Assembly: GCF_004114995.1 (NCBI RefSeq)
Contig: NZ_SDJP01000022.1
Coordinates: forward strand, 1-55,038
Origin: Halorubrum amylolyticum
Lineage (GTDB): Archaea > Halobacteriota > Halobacteria > Halobacteriales > Haloferacaceae
Length of the DNA: 55,038 bases
Direction of reading: 5' to 3'
Below, in pieces: positions 1-8,377 of the stretch (positions are counted from its first letter, which is position 1; every line of letters starts with the position of its first letter). The position numbers and the translations under genes are program-made. The notes beneath the pieces were generated by a model. It was not told where the DNA came from, did not search any database, and saw only the letters and a list, made by a program, of their open reading frames with translations.

Positions 1-1
1 A

Positions 2-107
2 GCGTCCACCGTTATCGACGGGAACGGGAAACTGGTGATGCCGGGGTTGGTGAACGCCCACACGCACTTGGAGATGACACCGCTCATCGGTGCGTTAGGG
101 AATGGCA
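2..107 (+). pseudogene. Amidohydrolase N-terminal fragment (cut by window edge and by a junction)
   Basis: Frame 2 reads VIDGNGKLVMPGLVNAHTHL, the first metal-binding strand of the amidohydrolase superfamily (chlorohydrolase / S-adenosylhomocysteine deaminase type), where NAHTH carries two metal-ligand histidines. The similarity stops near base 107 and the frame then runs through unrelated sequence to a stop at 194-196. The 5' end lies outside the window. Only this short piece remains, so it cannot be functional. Confidence 0.7.
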
Positions 108-278
108 GATTGCGGTCGCGTTCGCTTTTCTCGCCAACACATCAACGCTCGCTGCAAAACGCTAGTAGCCTACGGGCTTCTTGTCCACCTCGGTAACGGT
201 GTCTACGACATAACCCGAGAAGGGGAACAGTACCTCAATGGCGATCTAGACGCTCGAGAATTAGTACGTGGAGGATAA
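102..278 (+). pseudogene. PhiH1-repressor-like winged-helix regulator, N-terminally truncated
   Basis: The reading frame ending at the TAA at 276-278 contains GRVRFSRQHINARCKTL followed by YGLLVHLGNGVYDIT and a REGEQYLNGDLDA tail. This is the recognition helix, wing and C-terminal tail of the small haloarchaeal PhiH1-repressor-like winged-helix family. The usual first 30 or so residues are missing and are replaced by the amidohydrolase fragment, so the two broken genes meet near base 105. An ATG at 102 could still start a 58-residue product, but it would lack the first helices of the domain. Confidence 0.65.
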
Positions 279-635
279 ATTCCCTCTTCTGGAGCTTGGA
301 GTCAACAGGGCAGCGTAATTCCGAGTGGTAACTAGGTTGAGGAACGATTCCAATGCGAGTCTCATATAGAACCTCCTACGGAACAAAGTGGAATATGAGC
401 CTACAGAGAATCGGTGACGACAGGTGAAGCTGGCCTTGCGATGCGAACGTTAGATAGCGGAATCATCATAGATGAGAGGCAGTCGATTCCGTTCACACCA
501 GAGTCCAACAGTATTTTGAGCGGCTTGCACCCGTAGACCGCTTCGTTCTAGATAATGCGTCTGGATTCTCCCCTGTCACACAGGAATATGCCCAGAATCG
601 CCGGATACAGATCATCAAGGTTCGCACATAGTACG
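279..635. other. Non-coding stretch, nothing recognised
   Basis: No frame of credible composition, no RNA gene and no clear repeat was seen here. A 61-codon frame on the minus strand overlaps the next gene in another phase and is rejected. Confidence 0.5.
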
Positions 636-1097
636 CTAATATCCGCACTCTTCACACTCCCACCGGTACCCCTCACTACGTCTTTTATCACTAACCGGCA
701 CTTGTAGAGATCCGCATCGGTAGCACTCATCAAAATTATCGTCGGGGAACGCCTCCTCGAATTCGTCTATACAAGCCTCTAACTGCCGTCGTCGTGTGGA
801 TTTTCTAAACCATTCGTTCGAGTCCAAGATTCTCTTATCCAGTTCGTTTGCCTCCTTCCGCCAATCCGCTAACGATTCTAAGAACTCATCTATCGAGCTA
901 CTCTCTTCGAGATCCTCAATACAGTCCTCTATGGCTTTCCGTTTTATATCTGGTTCTGCGCGTTCACGGGCAGCATCCCAACTCCCTTTGTAGAAGCTGT
1001 CTTGCTGTTCTTTAATTTCCTCAGGTCTATCCTCCAGTTCACCAGCTTCCTTACGCCACTCCTGACAAAGAGAGTCTACGACATCCGATACACTCAT
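636..1097 (-). CDS. Hypothetical acidic protein with C-terminal zinc ribbon
   Basis: A 153-residue protein. The first 120 residues are highly charged, rich in Glu, Asp, Lys and Arg, and look helical or coiled-coil, with two related segments (DSLCQEWRKEAGELEDRPEE and ESLADWRKEANELDKRILDS), so an internal duplication is likely. The C-terminus has CYRCGS and CEECGY, two CxxC knuckles that form a zinc ribbon. I do not recognise the family. No operon partner is evident; the gene is flanked by non-coding DNA on both sides. A regulatory or nucleic-acid-binding role is only a guess from the ribbon. Confidence 0.75.
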   Translation of the reverse strand: MSVSDVVDSLCQEWRKEAGELEDRPEEIKEQQDSFYKGSWDAARERAEPDIKRKAIEDCIEDLEESSSIDEFLESLADWRKEANELDKRILDSNEWFRKSTRRRQLEACIDEFEEAFPDDNFDECYRCGSLQVPVSDKRRSEGYRWECEECGY

Positions 1098-1341
1098 ATC
1101 AAGAACTGTGTTTTCAAATGAAATAAGAATCCGGGTGAAAATACTGCTCTACCCTGCCTAAGCGAAGACTGCTAACTCCGGTGACTCCAGCTCCCATTCG
1201 CAGGCTTCACCAGCAAATAAATCGTTCTCGTCGATGAGAAATACCAAATCGATCCGCTGGAAGTGTGATGAATTGGTTTGAGGGATACTGCTTGATGAGG
1301 GGAGAACACTCAATTATTCATGGTATCTATTACCATACGGA

Positions 1342-1749
1342 ATGGCGGCATTCTGCCGAGGCGGCGAGGAACGGGTCAACGTCTTTGAGGTCGATGAGAG
1401 GTATCTGTTCAAGGATTATTTTGACAACGAGGAGGTGTTCGATCGCCTCAAGCACTACTACAACAACCAGCATTATCGCTTCGAAGTCCCTCCGGACGAA
1501 TTTACCCAGCTCCGATCGTTCCTCAGTGATCAAGGATACGGGCTAGTCATCATCGATACGATCGAAGAATTCATCGTCGTGGTGCAAAAATACACGACCC
1601 ATCCCGACAACATCTTTAAACAGTCCGTGATCCAGCGCAGCGTCAGTAACTACAATTGTTTCTTGCTCACAGACCAAGCAGCCGTCGAACAGGCAACCCG
1701 TGACCACGCGACTCGGCTCATTGACACCGACCTAGCCAATCCATTCTAA
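1342..1749 (+). CDS. Conserved haloarchaeal hypothetical protein
   Basis: A 135-residue protein whose body (VNVFEVDERYLFKDYFDNEE, a FEVPPDEF segment, and a C-terminal DQAAVEQATRDHATRLIDTD) resembles a small soluble family common on haloarchaeal plasmids and near transposons; the function is unknown. The ATG at 1342 adds 11 poorly conserved-looking residues before VNVFEV; no ATG, GTG or TTG lies closer, so I kept it. There are no transmembrane segments and no cofactor motif. It converges with the TRAM gene, 16 bases away. Confidence 0.75.
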   Translation: MAAFCRGGEERVNVFEVDERYLFKDYFDNEEVFDRLKHYYNNQHYRFEVPPDEFTQLRSFLSDQGYGLVIIDTIEEFIVVVQKYTTHPDNIFKQSVIQRSVSNYNCFLLTDQAAVEQATRDHATRLIDTDLANPF

Positions 1750-1765
1750 ACGAGAAACAACAGAA

Positions 1766-2206
1766 TCACAGCGTTCGAGGGTCCGGCTCAACGATACTGG
1801 CAAACGCAACGTTCTGTTGCACCTGTTCGATCTCGACAGTCGGTACCTCACCGGGCTGAGCCTCCGGAACAATCACGACGTACCCGCGGTCCACCTTCGC
1901 GATGCCATCCCCCTGGTCGCCAACCGCCTCAACCGACACGTCTCGAATTTTACCCTCCTCAACGGGTGGCTCAGGAGAACCGTGTTCACCGACAGCTGAG
2001 GAAGATCCTGACGCCGAATCTGAAAGCTGGGATTCGGATCGGGCTGTTGTAGCCTCGGCTTCGAGAACGGCGATTCGATACGTCTCACCGGGCTGAATGG
2101 CATCGTGACGCACCTCACTCGCAGGAATCTCGAATGTATAGCTCTCATCGTCGGACTCAATAGTCGCAGTAAATACCGAGCGAAGTGTGTCAGGGATCTC
2201 GACCAT
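1766..2206 (-). CDS. TRAM-domain protein
   Basis: A 146-residue protein. The N-terminal 35 residues (start MVEIPDTLRSVFTATI) are typical of haloarchaeal TRAM proteins. An acidic, Ser-rich linker follows, then a C-terminal TRAM domain with EAVGDQGDGIAKVDRGYVVIVPEAQPGE split by a short turn, a beta-barrel that binds RNA. I chose the ATG at 2206 because the usual N-terminus begins there; a longer frame to 2320 adds Arg-rich sequence overlapping the upstream gene. It lies 46 bases after the gene at 2253-2828, same strand, so the two may be co-transcribed. Archaeal TRAM proteins are proposed RNA chaperones. Confidence 0.85.
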   Translation of the reverse strand: MVEIPDTLRSVFTATIESDDESYTFEIPASEVRHDAIQPGETYRIAVLEAEATTARSESQLSDSASGSSSAVGEHGSPEPPVEEGKIRDVSVEAVGDQGDGIAKVDRGYVVIVPEAQPGEVPTVEIEQVQQNVAFASIVEPDPRTL

Positions 2207-2252
2207 CACGAAAAGATTCAGCATCCGACGCAAATAGTCGTTCCTCACGCCG

Positions 2253-2828
2253 TCAGTCGGGCGCGTAGGCATCCTCAATATAGTCACGAAGGTCCTCGGG
2301 CGTCGTCCACGTGTACGCACGGTCCACCCGCTCCATCGAGAGGAGATAGTGTGCGAACATCCCGTCGTAGGCCGCGTACTGTTCCTCCTCAGTCTCGTAG
2401 GTTCGATAAAACGCTCGCGTTCGCTCCCGATAGGTCGGCTGGTCGATGTAGCCCGCTTCCCACGCGTGCCCGCCCTGGGAGTGTTCGTACACCCCCACGA
2501 TATGATCCGCGTAGCTGACCAGCAGCTTGAATTTCGACGTGAAGAACTCCGAGACGTCCAGAATATCGTCCATCAGGAACGCGTCGACCCCGTCATCGGA
2601 GTTCGAGGCTGCGGCATCACTCGCGAGTTGGTCGCGAACAGCCTCCAATCGTGGCCGCTCCTCCTCATCGTAGGAACCGAGAACAAAGTAGGACGTGTTG
2701 TTAATGAATTGTCCGAGGTCCTCGTGCATCGCGGTCTGGATCGCCTCAACCCGTTTGGGTGTGAGCGTCTCGCCCGGCTGGTCACCCAATTTATCGATGA
2801 CTACACGGGTAGCGTCGTCGTTGTTCAT
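2253..2828 (-). CDS. Conserved haloarchaeal hypothetical protein
   Basis: A 191-residue, acidic, mostly helical protein with no membrane segments. Recognisable stretches are DDILDVSEFFTSKFKLLVSY, and a C-terminal TWTTPEDLRDYIEDAYAPD. I do not recognise a domain of known function. It is divergent from the HTH gene at 2961 and upstream of the TRAM gene on the same strand. The start ATG at 2828 gives a natural N-terminus (MNNDDATRVVID). Confidence 0.8.
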   Translation of the reverse strand: MNNDDATRVVIDKLGDQPGETLTPKRVEAIQTAMHEDLGQFINNTSYFVLGSYDEEERPRLEAVRDQLASDAAASNSDDGVDAFLMDDILDVSEFFTSKFKLLVSYADHIVGVYEHSQGGHAWEAGYIDQPTYRERTRAFYRTYETEEEQYAAYDGMFAHYLLSMERVDRAYTWTTPEDLRDYIEDAYAPD

Positions 2829-2960
2829 ACTGGACAGGATTCACCACCGCCACCTAACGGTACGGAAATACGACTGGAAGTGGAATACGCAAGCACTTTG
2901 GCCATCACTTCGAGTTTCACCGAAATGGTTATCCGATCGGGGGAGAAACACAGAGACACA

Positions 2961-3392
2961 ATGTCCCGGCCCGACGCCACCCCGCTCACGCCAGCCGAGA
3001 GTTCGGCCGGACTCGATCCGATCGCAGCGTTGAGTGTCCTCGACGACACGACCCGTGCGAATATCATCGGGACGATCGTCGGTCACCCGAAAGGCGCACC
3101 CTCGAAGAAGGAACTCGAATACTACAATCCGAGTATCGCAGCGTCGACGCTCACCGACCACCTCATCCGGCTGGAAGAAGTGGGACTGATCGAGGCCATC
3201 GAACGGGATCGTGAGGGGCTCGAACGGGGTCAGCCGTACCGGTTCTTTCAGTTGACCGACGCCGCTCGCGAGCTGTTCGATCGAAACAACCTCTTTGAGC
3301 CCGACGCATACCGAGAACTGTTCGCCGAAGTCGAGAAAACAGACGAAATCGAGGCCGCAGAGGGGGTCGAGCGGCCGAACGGACGAAACTGA
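2961..3392 (+). CDS. Winged-helix (ArsR-like) transcriptional regulator
   Basis: A 143-residue protein. After a disordered start (MSRPDATPLT) comes LDPIAALSVLDDTTRANIIG, the first helices of an ArsR-like winged helix, then IAASTLTDHLIRLEEVGLI as the recognition helix and GQPYRFFQLTDAARELFDR as the wing. The tail is acidic. I chose the ATG at 2961 because the longer frame upstream is Arg-rich antisense sequence of the neighbouring gene. The gene is divergent from 2253-2828, so it may control that promoter. No metal-binding cysteines are present, so the signal is unknown. Confidence 0.85.
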   Translation: MSRPDATPLTPAESSAGLDPIAALSVLDDTTRANIIGTIVGHPKGAPSKKELEYYNPSIAASTLTDHLIRLEEVGLIEAIERDREGLERGQPYRFFQLTDAARELFDRNNLFEPDAYRELFAEVEKTDEIEAAEGVERPNGRN

Positions 3393-3539
3393 AATCCACC
3401 TCAAGGCGTACTTCTGCCGGACAGGGAACTCGACGTCTGGGATATTCCGGAAGCGGAACCAGCGTAGAGCCGACGCGAGAGATCAGTCTCGATTTCGATT
3501 CAGAACAGATGAATCGAACAGAAGGCACGCATCAATTCC

Positions 3540-3579
3540 ATCCTCCGAGGCTGTGAGTTGCCCCACAGTTTCGGAGGAT
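3540..3579. repeat. Long stem-loop in a gene-free stretch (3393-3744)
   Basis: ATCCTCCGA at 3540-3548 pairs with TCGGAGGAT at 3571-3579, and CTGTG at 3551-3555 pairs with CACAG at 3564-3568. It sits about 150 bases after the HTH gene and 165 before the IS remnant. It may be an IS-end hairpin or a processed 3' end. The rest of 3393-3744 shows no gene. Confidence 0.5.
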
Positions 3580-3744
3580 AGGCCAGTTTCAGGTCGAATT
3601 AGCATCAATTCGTGATTCTTCTCACCGATCAATCCTGATTTGGATCCCTACCGGTCGCATCTACTAGACGAGCGTGTAAAATTGCGTAGATTCTGTCGCT
3701 CCTGATTATGGTTGTCACTCCCAAACAGCGGACTCAGGGGGGGA

Positions 3745-4377
3745 TCAGTCGGTTAGTCGTGTGGAATCAACGCGAGGCAACGAGCTCAACACACTCACCG
3801 CAGTAGTCACAGGTGAGTAGTCCATCTCGCCGTCGATGTCCGCTTTCAGTAGGAAGTCGGTGAGCCGCCAGATATTGTACAAGAGGACCGCGATCACGAA
3901 GTAGAACAAGCGAACGCGGTAGTCTTTCGAGGAAGTCTTGGCGAGAAAATCGCCCTTGATCGATTTGTACTCGCTCTCGATCTGCCACCGACGGCTGTAG
4001 CGTCGACAGAACGCCTCGGCCTCGTCGGGTCCGACTCGGAGGTTCGTTGCGAAGACGATTGTCCCTTCACCACTCGTCGACGGCACGTACAGGATCCTGA
4101 CGAAATGGCCGAGACTTACTGGCATCTTGTCGAACAGGATGACATCAGCACACAGCCGTTCGAGATTCACATTACGAACGGTCCGCAAAATTCCGAATTC
4201 ATTTAAACAATCTTCGAAGGCAAGTTTCCTCCAACAAGTGCTTGACGGAGTACGCTTGAACTGCCGAACAATGTCCGCAGGACCGCGTTTCGCGTCGCAC
4301 TTGACGAACAGATGTACGTGGTTGTCCGCGATCTCTATCGCCAGAATTTCGTGTCCGAAGTGGTCGGCGGTCTCACC
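3745..4377 (-). mobile_element. Nested IS remnant: IS200-type TnpA piece fused to a DDE transposase C-terminus
   Basis: One open frame carries parts of two unrelated transposases. Bases about 4255-4377 encode HEILAIEIADNHVHLFVKCD and RGPADIVRQFK, with the HUH motif of the IS200/IS605 Y1 transposase. Bases about 3745-4130 encode the end of an IS4-type DDE transposase: CRRYSRRWQIESEYKSIKGD (Y-R-E/K signature with the catalytic Glu), then KDYRVRLFYFVIAVLLYNIW. The usual C-terminal end is found only in the neighbouring frame (GECVELV), so a frameshift near 3810 has also broken the DDE part. Neither enzyme can be active. Confidence 0.75.
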
Positions 4378-4384
4378 GTCATCT

Positions 4385-4528
4385 CTACTCTGTACTATCA
4401 TGAGCCAGCGTTGTCCGCGAACTACCACATCCCGGACATTTCCTGAACTCGTACATCCCCCACCGATTTTTTGTCTCGAATTCGAATATATTCCCACAAG
4501 TGTGACATTTATATTCGGTTATAGCCAT
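4385..4528 (-). CDS. Small double-CxxC zinc-ribbon protein
   Basis: A 47-residue reading frame starting at the ATG at 4528: MAITEYKCHTCGNIFEF, then RKCPGCGSSRTTL. Two CxxC knuckles about 25 residues apart form a classic rubredoxin-like zinc ribbon, of the small CPxCG-related type abundant in haloarchaea. The ORF overlaps in another frame the open frame that runs into the IS remnant, but its cysteine pattern is far too regular to be chance. It ends 8 bases before the IS200-type piece, so it may be a passenger or a survivor next to the insertion. Confidence 0.7.
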   Translation of the reverse strand: MAITEYKCHTCGNIFEFETKNRWGMYEFRKCPGCGSSRTTLAHDSTE

Positions 4529-4686
4529 ATGACTTGATAGCACACCTGTCGTTTATATTTTTTGTCATAAAATTATCATTTAGATGATGTTTCTACATTT
4601 ATCCTCCGATAATAGGAGGAAATGGCTAACTGACTTTCGAATTTGCCGAGCAGATTGACTGGATGGAACGAACAAGAACGTGACCC

Positions 4687-4698
4687 CGAAGGGATTCG
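4687..4698. promoter_or_regulatory. Candidate palindromic operator (weaker match)
   Basis: CGAAGGGATTCG: both outer halves CGAA/TTCG are perfect but the core differs from ACAT. The centre is 47.5 bases before the start of the four-domain DUF2249 gene at 4740, whose paralogue at 28357 has a strong site at 49.5. Confidence 0.45.
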
Positions 4699-4739
4699 GC
4701 ACAGAAGCAATAGCCCAAGCGCGAAAACGGAATTAAGAG

Positions 4740-5804
4740 ATGGAAACGAAACTTGATCTGCGAGAGCAGCCAGAAGACAGGTACCGCCGGATACTGTTCA
4801 ATACGCTGTCGGAGACTGATGTAGGGGATGACGTCGAAATGGTGGCTGATCACGATCTCGATCCCCACTTGGTCCGCTATCAGATCGAACACAACCGGAA
4901 AATAACGTGGACCTACGCGGATCCAGACGAGGAGCCACGGGAACTCACGGTGACCAAGGGCGATCCGCTGGACGGTGAGCTGGGAACGATCGACGTTCGC
5001 GATCTGAAGCCCCAGCGGCGCCACGAGGCACTGCTCGCCATCTTCAACGAATTGGGAGCAGACGAAGGGTTCGTATTGGTCAACGACCACGACCCCAAGC
5101 CCCTGTATCACGAACTCAGGTCGATGCACGGCGGAGTAGTCGACTGGGAGTACCGGAGCCGCGGCGACGACGGCTGGTGGGTCGAGGTCCGAAAAACGGC
5201 TGAGTCCGACGCCGACGACGAGGACATCGTTACCCGATACGACGTCCGCGACATTCCCAAGGAGGAGCGTCACCCGACGATCCACCATCGATACGGGATG
5301 ATCCCCGATGGTGGAACGATGGAACTGATCGTCCCTCACGAGCCAAGACCGCTCTGCGGGGAGTTTCGGGAACGATACGGGAACGCCTTCTCCTGGGAGG
5401 TCGTCGAGAACGAACCCGGGCGCTGTCGCGTCCAAATAACGAAGGAGGGAGACGGCAACGCCAATGATTCCGAGAAATTGAGTGAAGAGGGGACCGATGA
5501 CGAAACGGTCGAGGTCATCGAAGAACTGGACGTGCGTGACCTCCCACCTGCCCAGCGACACGAACAGATCTTCGCCGCGTACGATGATCTGGCGGATGGG
5601 ACAGGATTCATACTGATTAACGACCACGATCCCAAGCCGCTATACCACCAGTTCGAGGCCGAAACGGGGCCGGAGTTCCGCTGGGAGTATCAGCAGAAGG
5701 AGCCCGGGGAATTCAGGGTGTTGATCGGCAAGACGAACGCGGTAGACGGCGAATCAACCACCGGCCGCGGATCACCCGGCGGCGTGTCGGACGCGTCGTT
5801 CTGA
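4740..5804 (+). CDS. Four-domain DUF2249 protein
   Basis: A 354-residue soluble protein built from four DUF2249 units. Domain 1 (about 1-78) is the most diverged (ADHDLDPHLVRYQIEHN). Domain 2 (80-150) has VNDHDPKPLYHELRSMHG; domain 3 (160-235) has VPHEPRPLCGEFRERYG; domain 4 (255-335) has INDHDPKPLYHQFEAETG. Each DUF2249 unit carries the DHDPKPLY-type loop. The function of the family is not established; it is recurrently found beside hemerythrins and denitrification genes. Here it is followed by a broken small gene and by the RIC di-iron protein. A close paralogue of the same layout is at 28357-29439. I infer a role in the NO / respiratory response. Confidence 0.85.
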   Translation: METKLDLREQPEDRYRRILFNTLSETDVGDDVEMVADHDLDPHLVRYQIEHNRKITWTYADPDEEPRELTVTKGDPLDGELGTIDVRDLKPQRRHEALLAIFNELGADEGFVLVNDHDPKPLYHELRSMHGGVVDWEYRSRGDDGWWVEVRKTAESDADDEDIVTRYDVRDIPKEERHPTIHHRYGMIPDGGTMELIVPHEPRPLCGEFRERYGNAFSWEVVENEPGRCRVQITKEGDGNANDSEKLSEEGTDDETVEVIEELDVRDLPPAQRHEQIFAAYDDLADGTGFILINDHDPKPLYHQFEAETGPEFRWEYQQKEPGEFRVLIGKTNAVDGESTTGRGSPGGVSDASF

Positions 5805-5806
5805 CG

Positions 5807-6110
5807 ATGGCCGACGCAAACGAAGCGGATGGTACTGACTCCGACGCGGGGAGAGTTGCCGTCACGTGTCGCCCCCGGAACGGATCGACTGGCCGGGAGC
5901 GGCCCGCGACCGGAATCGACGACGGCCGATTCCCGCATTCGAGCGGGATGCGGCCGCTTACTGTGTCACGCGAGCGAATACCGCCGGCGATGCGGGGAAC
6001 CCATATCCAGACGAGTCCCGCGAGGCCAACCTGCTGGCGGACCATCCGACAGCTCCCAACTATGTCAGGGGTGGGACGGCCCGTACTACGTGACCGTTAC
6101 CGAGAACTGA
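5807..6110 (+). pseudogene. Frameshifted copy of the small acidic protein family (third copy)
   Basis: The pieces lie in three frames: the start MADANEADGTDSDAG then VAVT in the frame of 5807, RIDWPGAARDRN and NPYPDESREANLLADHPTAP in the frame of 5866, and GWDGPYYVTVTEN ending at the TGA at 6108-6110 in the third. Together they match the intact protein at 50450-50737 (FPDESYEANQLRSHPAAPEW, then WEGPYYIR). Frame changes fall near 5868 and 6064. It begins directly after the stop of the DUF2249 gene, so it was once in that operon. Sequencing error could mimic the frameshifts, but two are needed. Confidence 0.65.
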
Positions 6111-6134
6111 TCGACAACAAATCCAACGCGAACC

Positions 6135-6857
6135 ATGACTGAGATAGACCCGAACCGTACGCTCGCATCGCTCGTCGAGGAATCGCCGACCTGCGCTCGC
6201 GTCTTCGAGTCGCTGGGACTGGACTACTGCTGTGGCGGCGACCAGACGCTGGCGACTGCCTGCGAAGAGGGTGGCCTTGCCGTGGACGATGTCTGCGACC
6301 GGTTAGCCGAGGATCGCGACCAAAGCGACGGCGACGCCGCCGACTACGAGTGGGACAACCTCGAAGACCTCGCCGATCACGTCGTCGATGCACATCACGA
6401 CTACCTCCGTGAGGAACTTCCGAAACTCGAGGACATAGTCAAAACGGTCGCAGACGTTCACGGCGAGGATCACCCCGAGCTCCGCGACGTCGAGACGGAG
6501 TACCGAGAGCTCGTGGCGGAGATGCGCGAACACATCGACGAGGAAGAGGAGGAGTTGTTCCCCGTCGTGGGGAAACTCGACCGCGGCGAGCGACTCTCGG
6601 TCGAGGAAGTCGAGCGCCTACGTGAGGCGATCCGGACGTTTGAGGAAGATCACACTGCGACGGCCGACCGCCTCGAACGGATCGCGGAGTTGACCGATGG
6701 TTACGCCGTCCCCGAGGACGCCTGCCCGAGTTACCGAAGCATGCTTGAGCGCCTCGAACGGCTCGAACGCGATACTCACATGCACGTACACAAGGAGAAC
6801 AACGTGCTGTTCGATCGGGTCGACGAGCGGCTGGCGGCCGCGTCGGTCGAATCCTGA
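6135..6857 (+). CDS. RIC / ScdA-YtfE family iron-sulfur cluster repair di-iron protein
   Basis: A 240-residue protein. The N-terminal ScdA_N domain has ESPTCARVFESLGLDYCCGG (the Cys-Cys-Gly-Gly motif), followed by a hemerythrin-like four-helix domain with ligands in DHVVDAHHDYL, MREHIDEEEEELFP, FEEDHTATADRL and HVHKENNVLF. Known members repair Fe-S clusters damaged by NO or oxidants and act at low NO. Length and motif order match the family. It is 24 bases after the broken small gene and downstream of DUF2249, an arrangement seen in denitrification and NO-stress clusters. I saw no operator directly before it, so it is probably transcribed from the 4740 promoter. Confidence 0.92.
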   Translation: MTEIDPNRTLASLVEESPTCARVFESLGLDYCCGGDQTLATACEEGGLAVDDVCDRLAEDRDQSDGDAADYEWDNLEDLADHVVDAHHDYLREELPKLEDIVKTVADVHGEDHPELRDVETEYRELVAEMREHIDEEEEELFPVVGKLDRGERLSVEEVERLREAIRTFEEDHTATADRLERIAELTDGYAVPEDACPSYRSMLERLERLERDTHMHVHKENNVLFDRVDERLAAASVES

Positions 6858-7041
6858 ACGAACGGGACAGCGCGGTTGCGTCCGCCGTTTCCGGCCGTCG
6901 GATCGCTGTCGCCTCTTTCCGCCGACCGCCTGGACGGTTCGATAATTCGAAACAAGCGACGCAGAGCGGTCTGTCTTAAATCCGGGACATATCATATTCG
7001 GCCGTATCCGTATGTCCGCTCGTCGCTAACGATCAGATGCT

Positions 7042-7872
7042 ATGTCACGGCACGACCGTGCGTTCGACTTCTTTCACGTCAACGACCGTCCGGACAAGCC
7101 ACGTGAAACGGGGATCACGGAGATCCGAGGTCCGTACTACGATCCGATGGGGCCCCGCGAACTGCGGGACATCCTGGAGACCATGGGAGAGTACGTGGAC
7201 ATCTACAAATTCTCGGGTGGATCGTTCGCACTCATGCCCGAGGACGCGGTCCGGGAACTGATCGACGTCTGTCACGAGTATGATGTCGAGGTATCGACGG
7301 GTGGGTTCGTCGAGAACGTCCTCGTCAGGAATAACGACCTCGTCGAGGAATACGTCATCGAGGCGGACGAGCTCGGATTCGACATCGTGGAGATCTCCTC
7401 CGGATTTCTCGCGGTCGATACCGACGATCTCGTCGCGCTGACGGAACTTGTCGCCGAGAACGGACTCAAGCCCAAACCCGAAATCAACGTCCAGTTCGGT
7501 GCAGGCGGGGCCTCCAGCGAGGAGGAATTGCTTTCGGAAGTCCAGCAGGACCCTCGTCTCGCCATTGAGGAAGGACGACGGCACCTCGATGCGGGAGCTT
7601 ACAAGCTGATGGTCGAAGCCGAGGGTATCACGGAAAACGTTAGCGACTGGCGGACGGACGTCGTCTACGAAATAGCGACCGAGATCGGTATCGAGAACTT
7701 GGTGTTCGAGGCGCCGAGTCCTGAGGAATTCGAGTGGTACGTCAAGAATTTTGGCCCGAACGTGAATCTGTTCGTCGACAACTCGCAGATCGTCGAGCTC
7801 GAATGTCTGCGGTCGGGTCTCTGGGGCAAGTCGACCTCGTGGGGACGGACCACGTCGTTCAGCCAGGGTTGA
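7042..7872 (+). CDS. Phosphosulfolactate synthase (ComA) family protein
   Basis: A 276-residue TIM-barrel protein. Features of the family are the N-terminal KPRETGITEIRGPYYDPMG, the KFSGGSFALMP segment, DIVEISSGFLAV, KPEINVQFGAG, AGAYKLMVEAEG and the C-terminal NVNLFVDNSQIVELECLRSG and LWGKS. In methanogens ComA joins phosphoenolpyruvate and sulfite to make phosphosulfolactate for coenzyme M; haloarchaea lack methanogenesis, so the product may serve sulfolactate or another sulfonate. Sulfite handling would fit nearby redox genes. Half an operator (CATATTCG) lies at 6993-7000, 47.5 bases upstream by the same measure. No comB or comC is seen here. Confidence 0.85.
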   Translation: MSRHDRAFDFFHVNDRPDKPRETGITEIRGPYYDPMGPRELRDILETMGEYVDIYKFSGGSFALMPEDAVRELIDVCHEYDVEVSTGGFVENVLVRNNDLVEEYVIEADELGFDIVEISSGFLAVDTDDLVALTELVAENGLKPKPEINVQFGAGGASSEEELLSEVQQDPRLAIEEGRRHLDAGAYKLMVEAEGITENVSDWRTDVVYEIATEIGIENLVFEAPSPEEFEWYVKNFGPNVNLFVDNSQIVELECLRSGLWGKSTSWGRTTSFSQG

Positions 7873-7934
7873 TCTCCGAAAACGGTTTTCACCTGTTTTT
7901 GGATCATCGACGCTGATTCTCAGTCCACACGTGC

Positions 7935-8198
7935 TTACTCCTTCCAGATGACGGTGACAACTGTATCTCCGTCTTCGAGCGTCTCGTAATTGTACTTCCG
8001 GTCGTCTAGCTTCGGATACAGGTGTTGTGGGCGGCGGTCGTTCAACTGGACTAACACGACCGAATCGTCGATGTCGGCGAGCTGTTCCAGCGTGTTCCGG
8101 AGCGGCTGTGGGGGCGGGAGTTCACGAGCGTCGATGGTTTCACACGGGCGGGTCTCCGGCGCGTCCGTCTCCGAAAGATACGACACGACGTTCTCCAT
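7935..8198 (-). CDS. Small single-domain DUF2249 protein
   Basis: An 87-residue protein of one DUF2249 unit: ETIDARELPPPQPLRNTLEQ, then VVLVQLNDRRPQHLYPKLDD and a C-terminal DGDTVVTVIWKE. The longer frame to 8219 adds seven residues; I chose the ATG at 8198 because the palindrome at 8237-8248 is then centred 44.5 bases upstream, the spacing seen for many genes here. Relatives are at 40917 (intact) and 48645 (truncated). It stands alone, convergent with the ComA-like gene. Confidence 0.85.
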   Translation of the reverse strand: MENVVSYLSETDAPETRPCETIDARELPPPQPLRNTLEQLADIDDSVVLVQLNDRRPQHLYPKLDDRKYNYETLEDGDTVVTVIWKE

Positions 8199-8236
8199 AT
8201 CTATCTCTCCGTCCGTCACTGTATCAGTCGTTGGGC

Positions 8237-8248
8237 CGAATATATTCC
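8237..8248. promoter_or_regulatory. Palindromic operator before the small DUF2249 gene
   Basis: CGAATATATTCC, 10 of 12 positions palindromic with the CGAA/TTC halves. Its centre is 44.5 bases upstream of the start at 8198 on the minus strand. Confidence 0.7.
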
Positions 8249-8377
8249 CGACAAGAAGGTTGATCCTTCAGTGAGTACGACTGATTACGGAGGACGGCCC
8301 CTACCGAGGCGTACGTGTCATACGGACTTGATCCCTCCTGATGGCTTTCGAACCATCGGCCGTCCTCCCCCATTCAG

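Noticed and set aside
1160..1310. Minus-strand frame ending SPELAVFA as a broken gene
   Set aside because: It has an in-frame stop above it and no recognisable family, so a real remnant cannot be supported.
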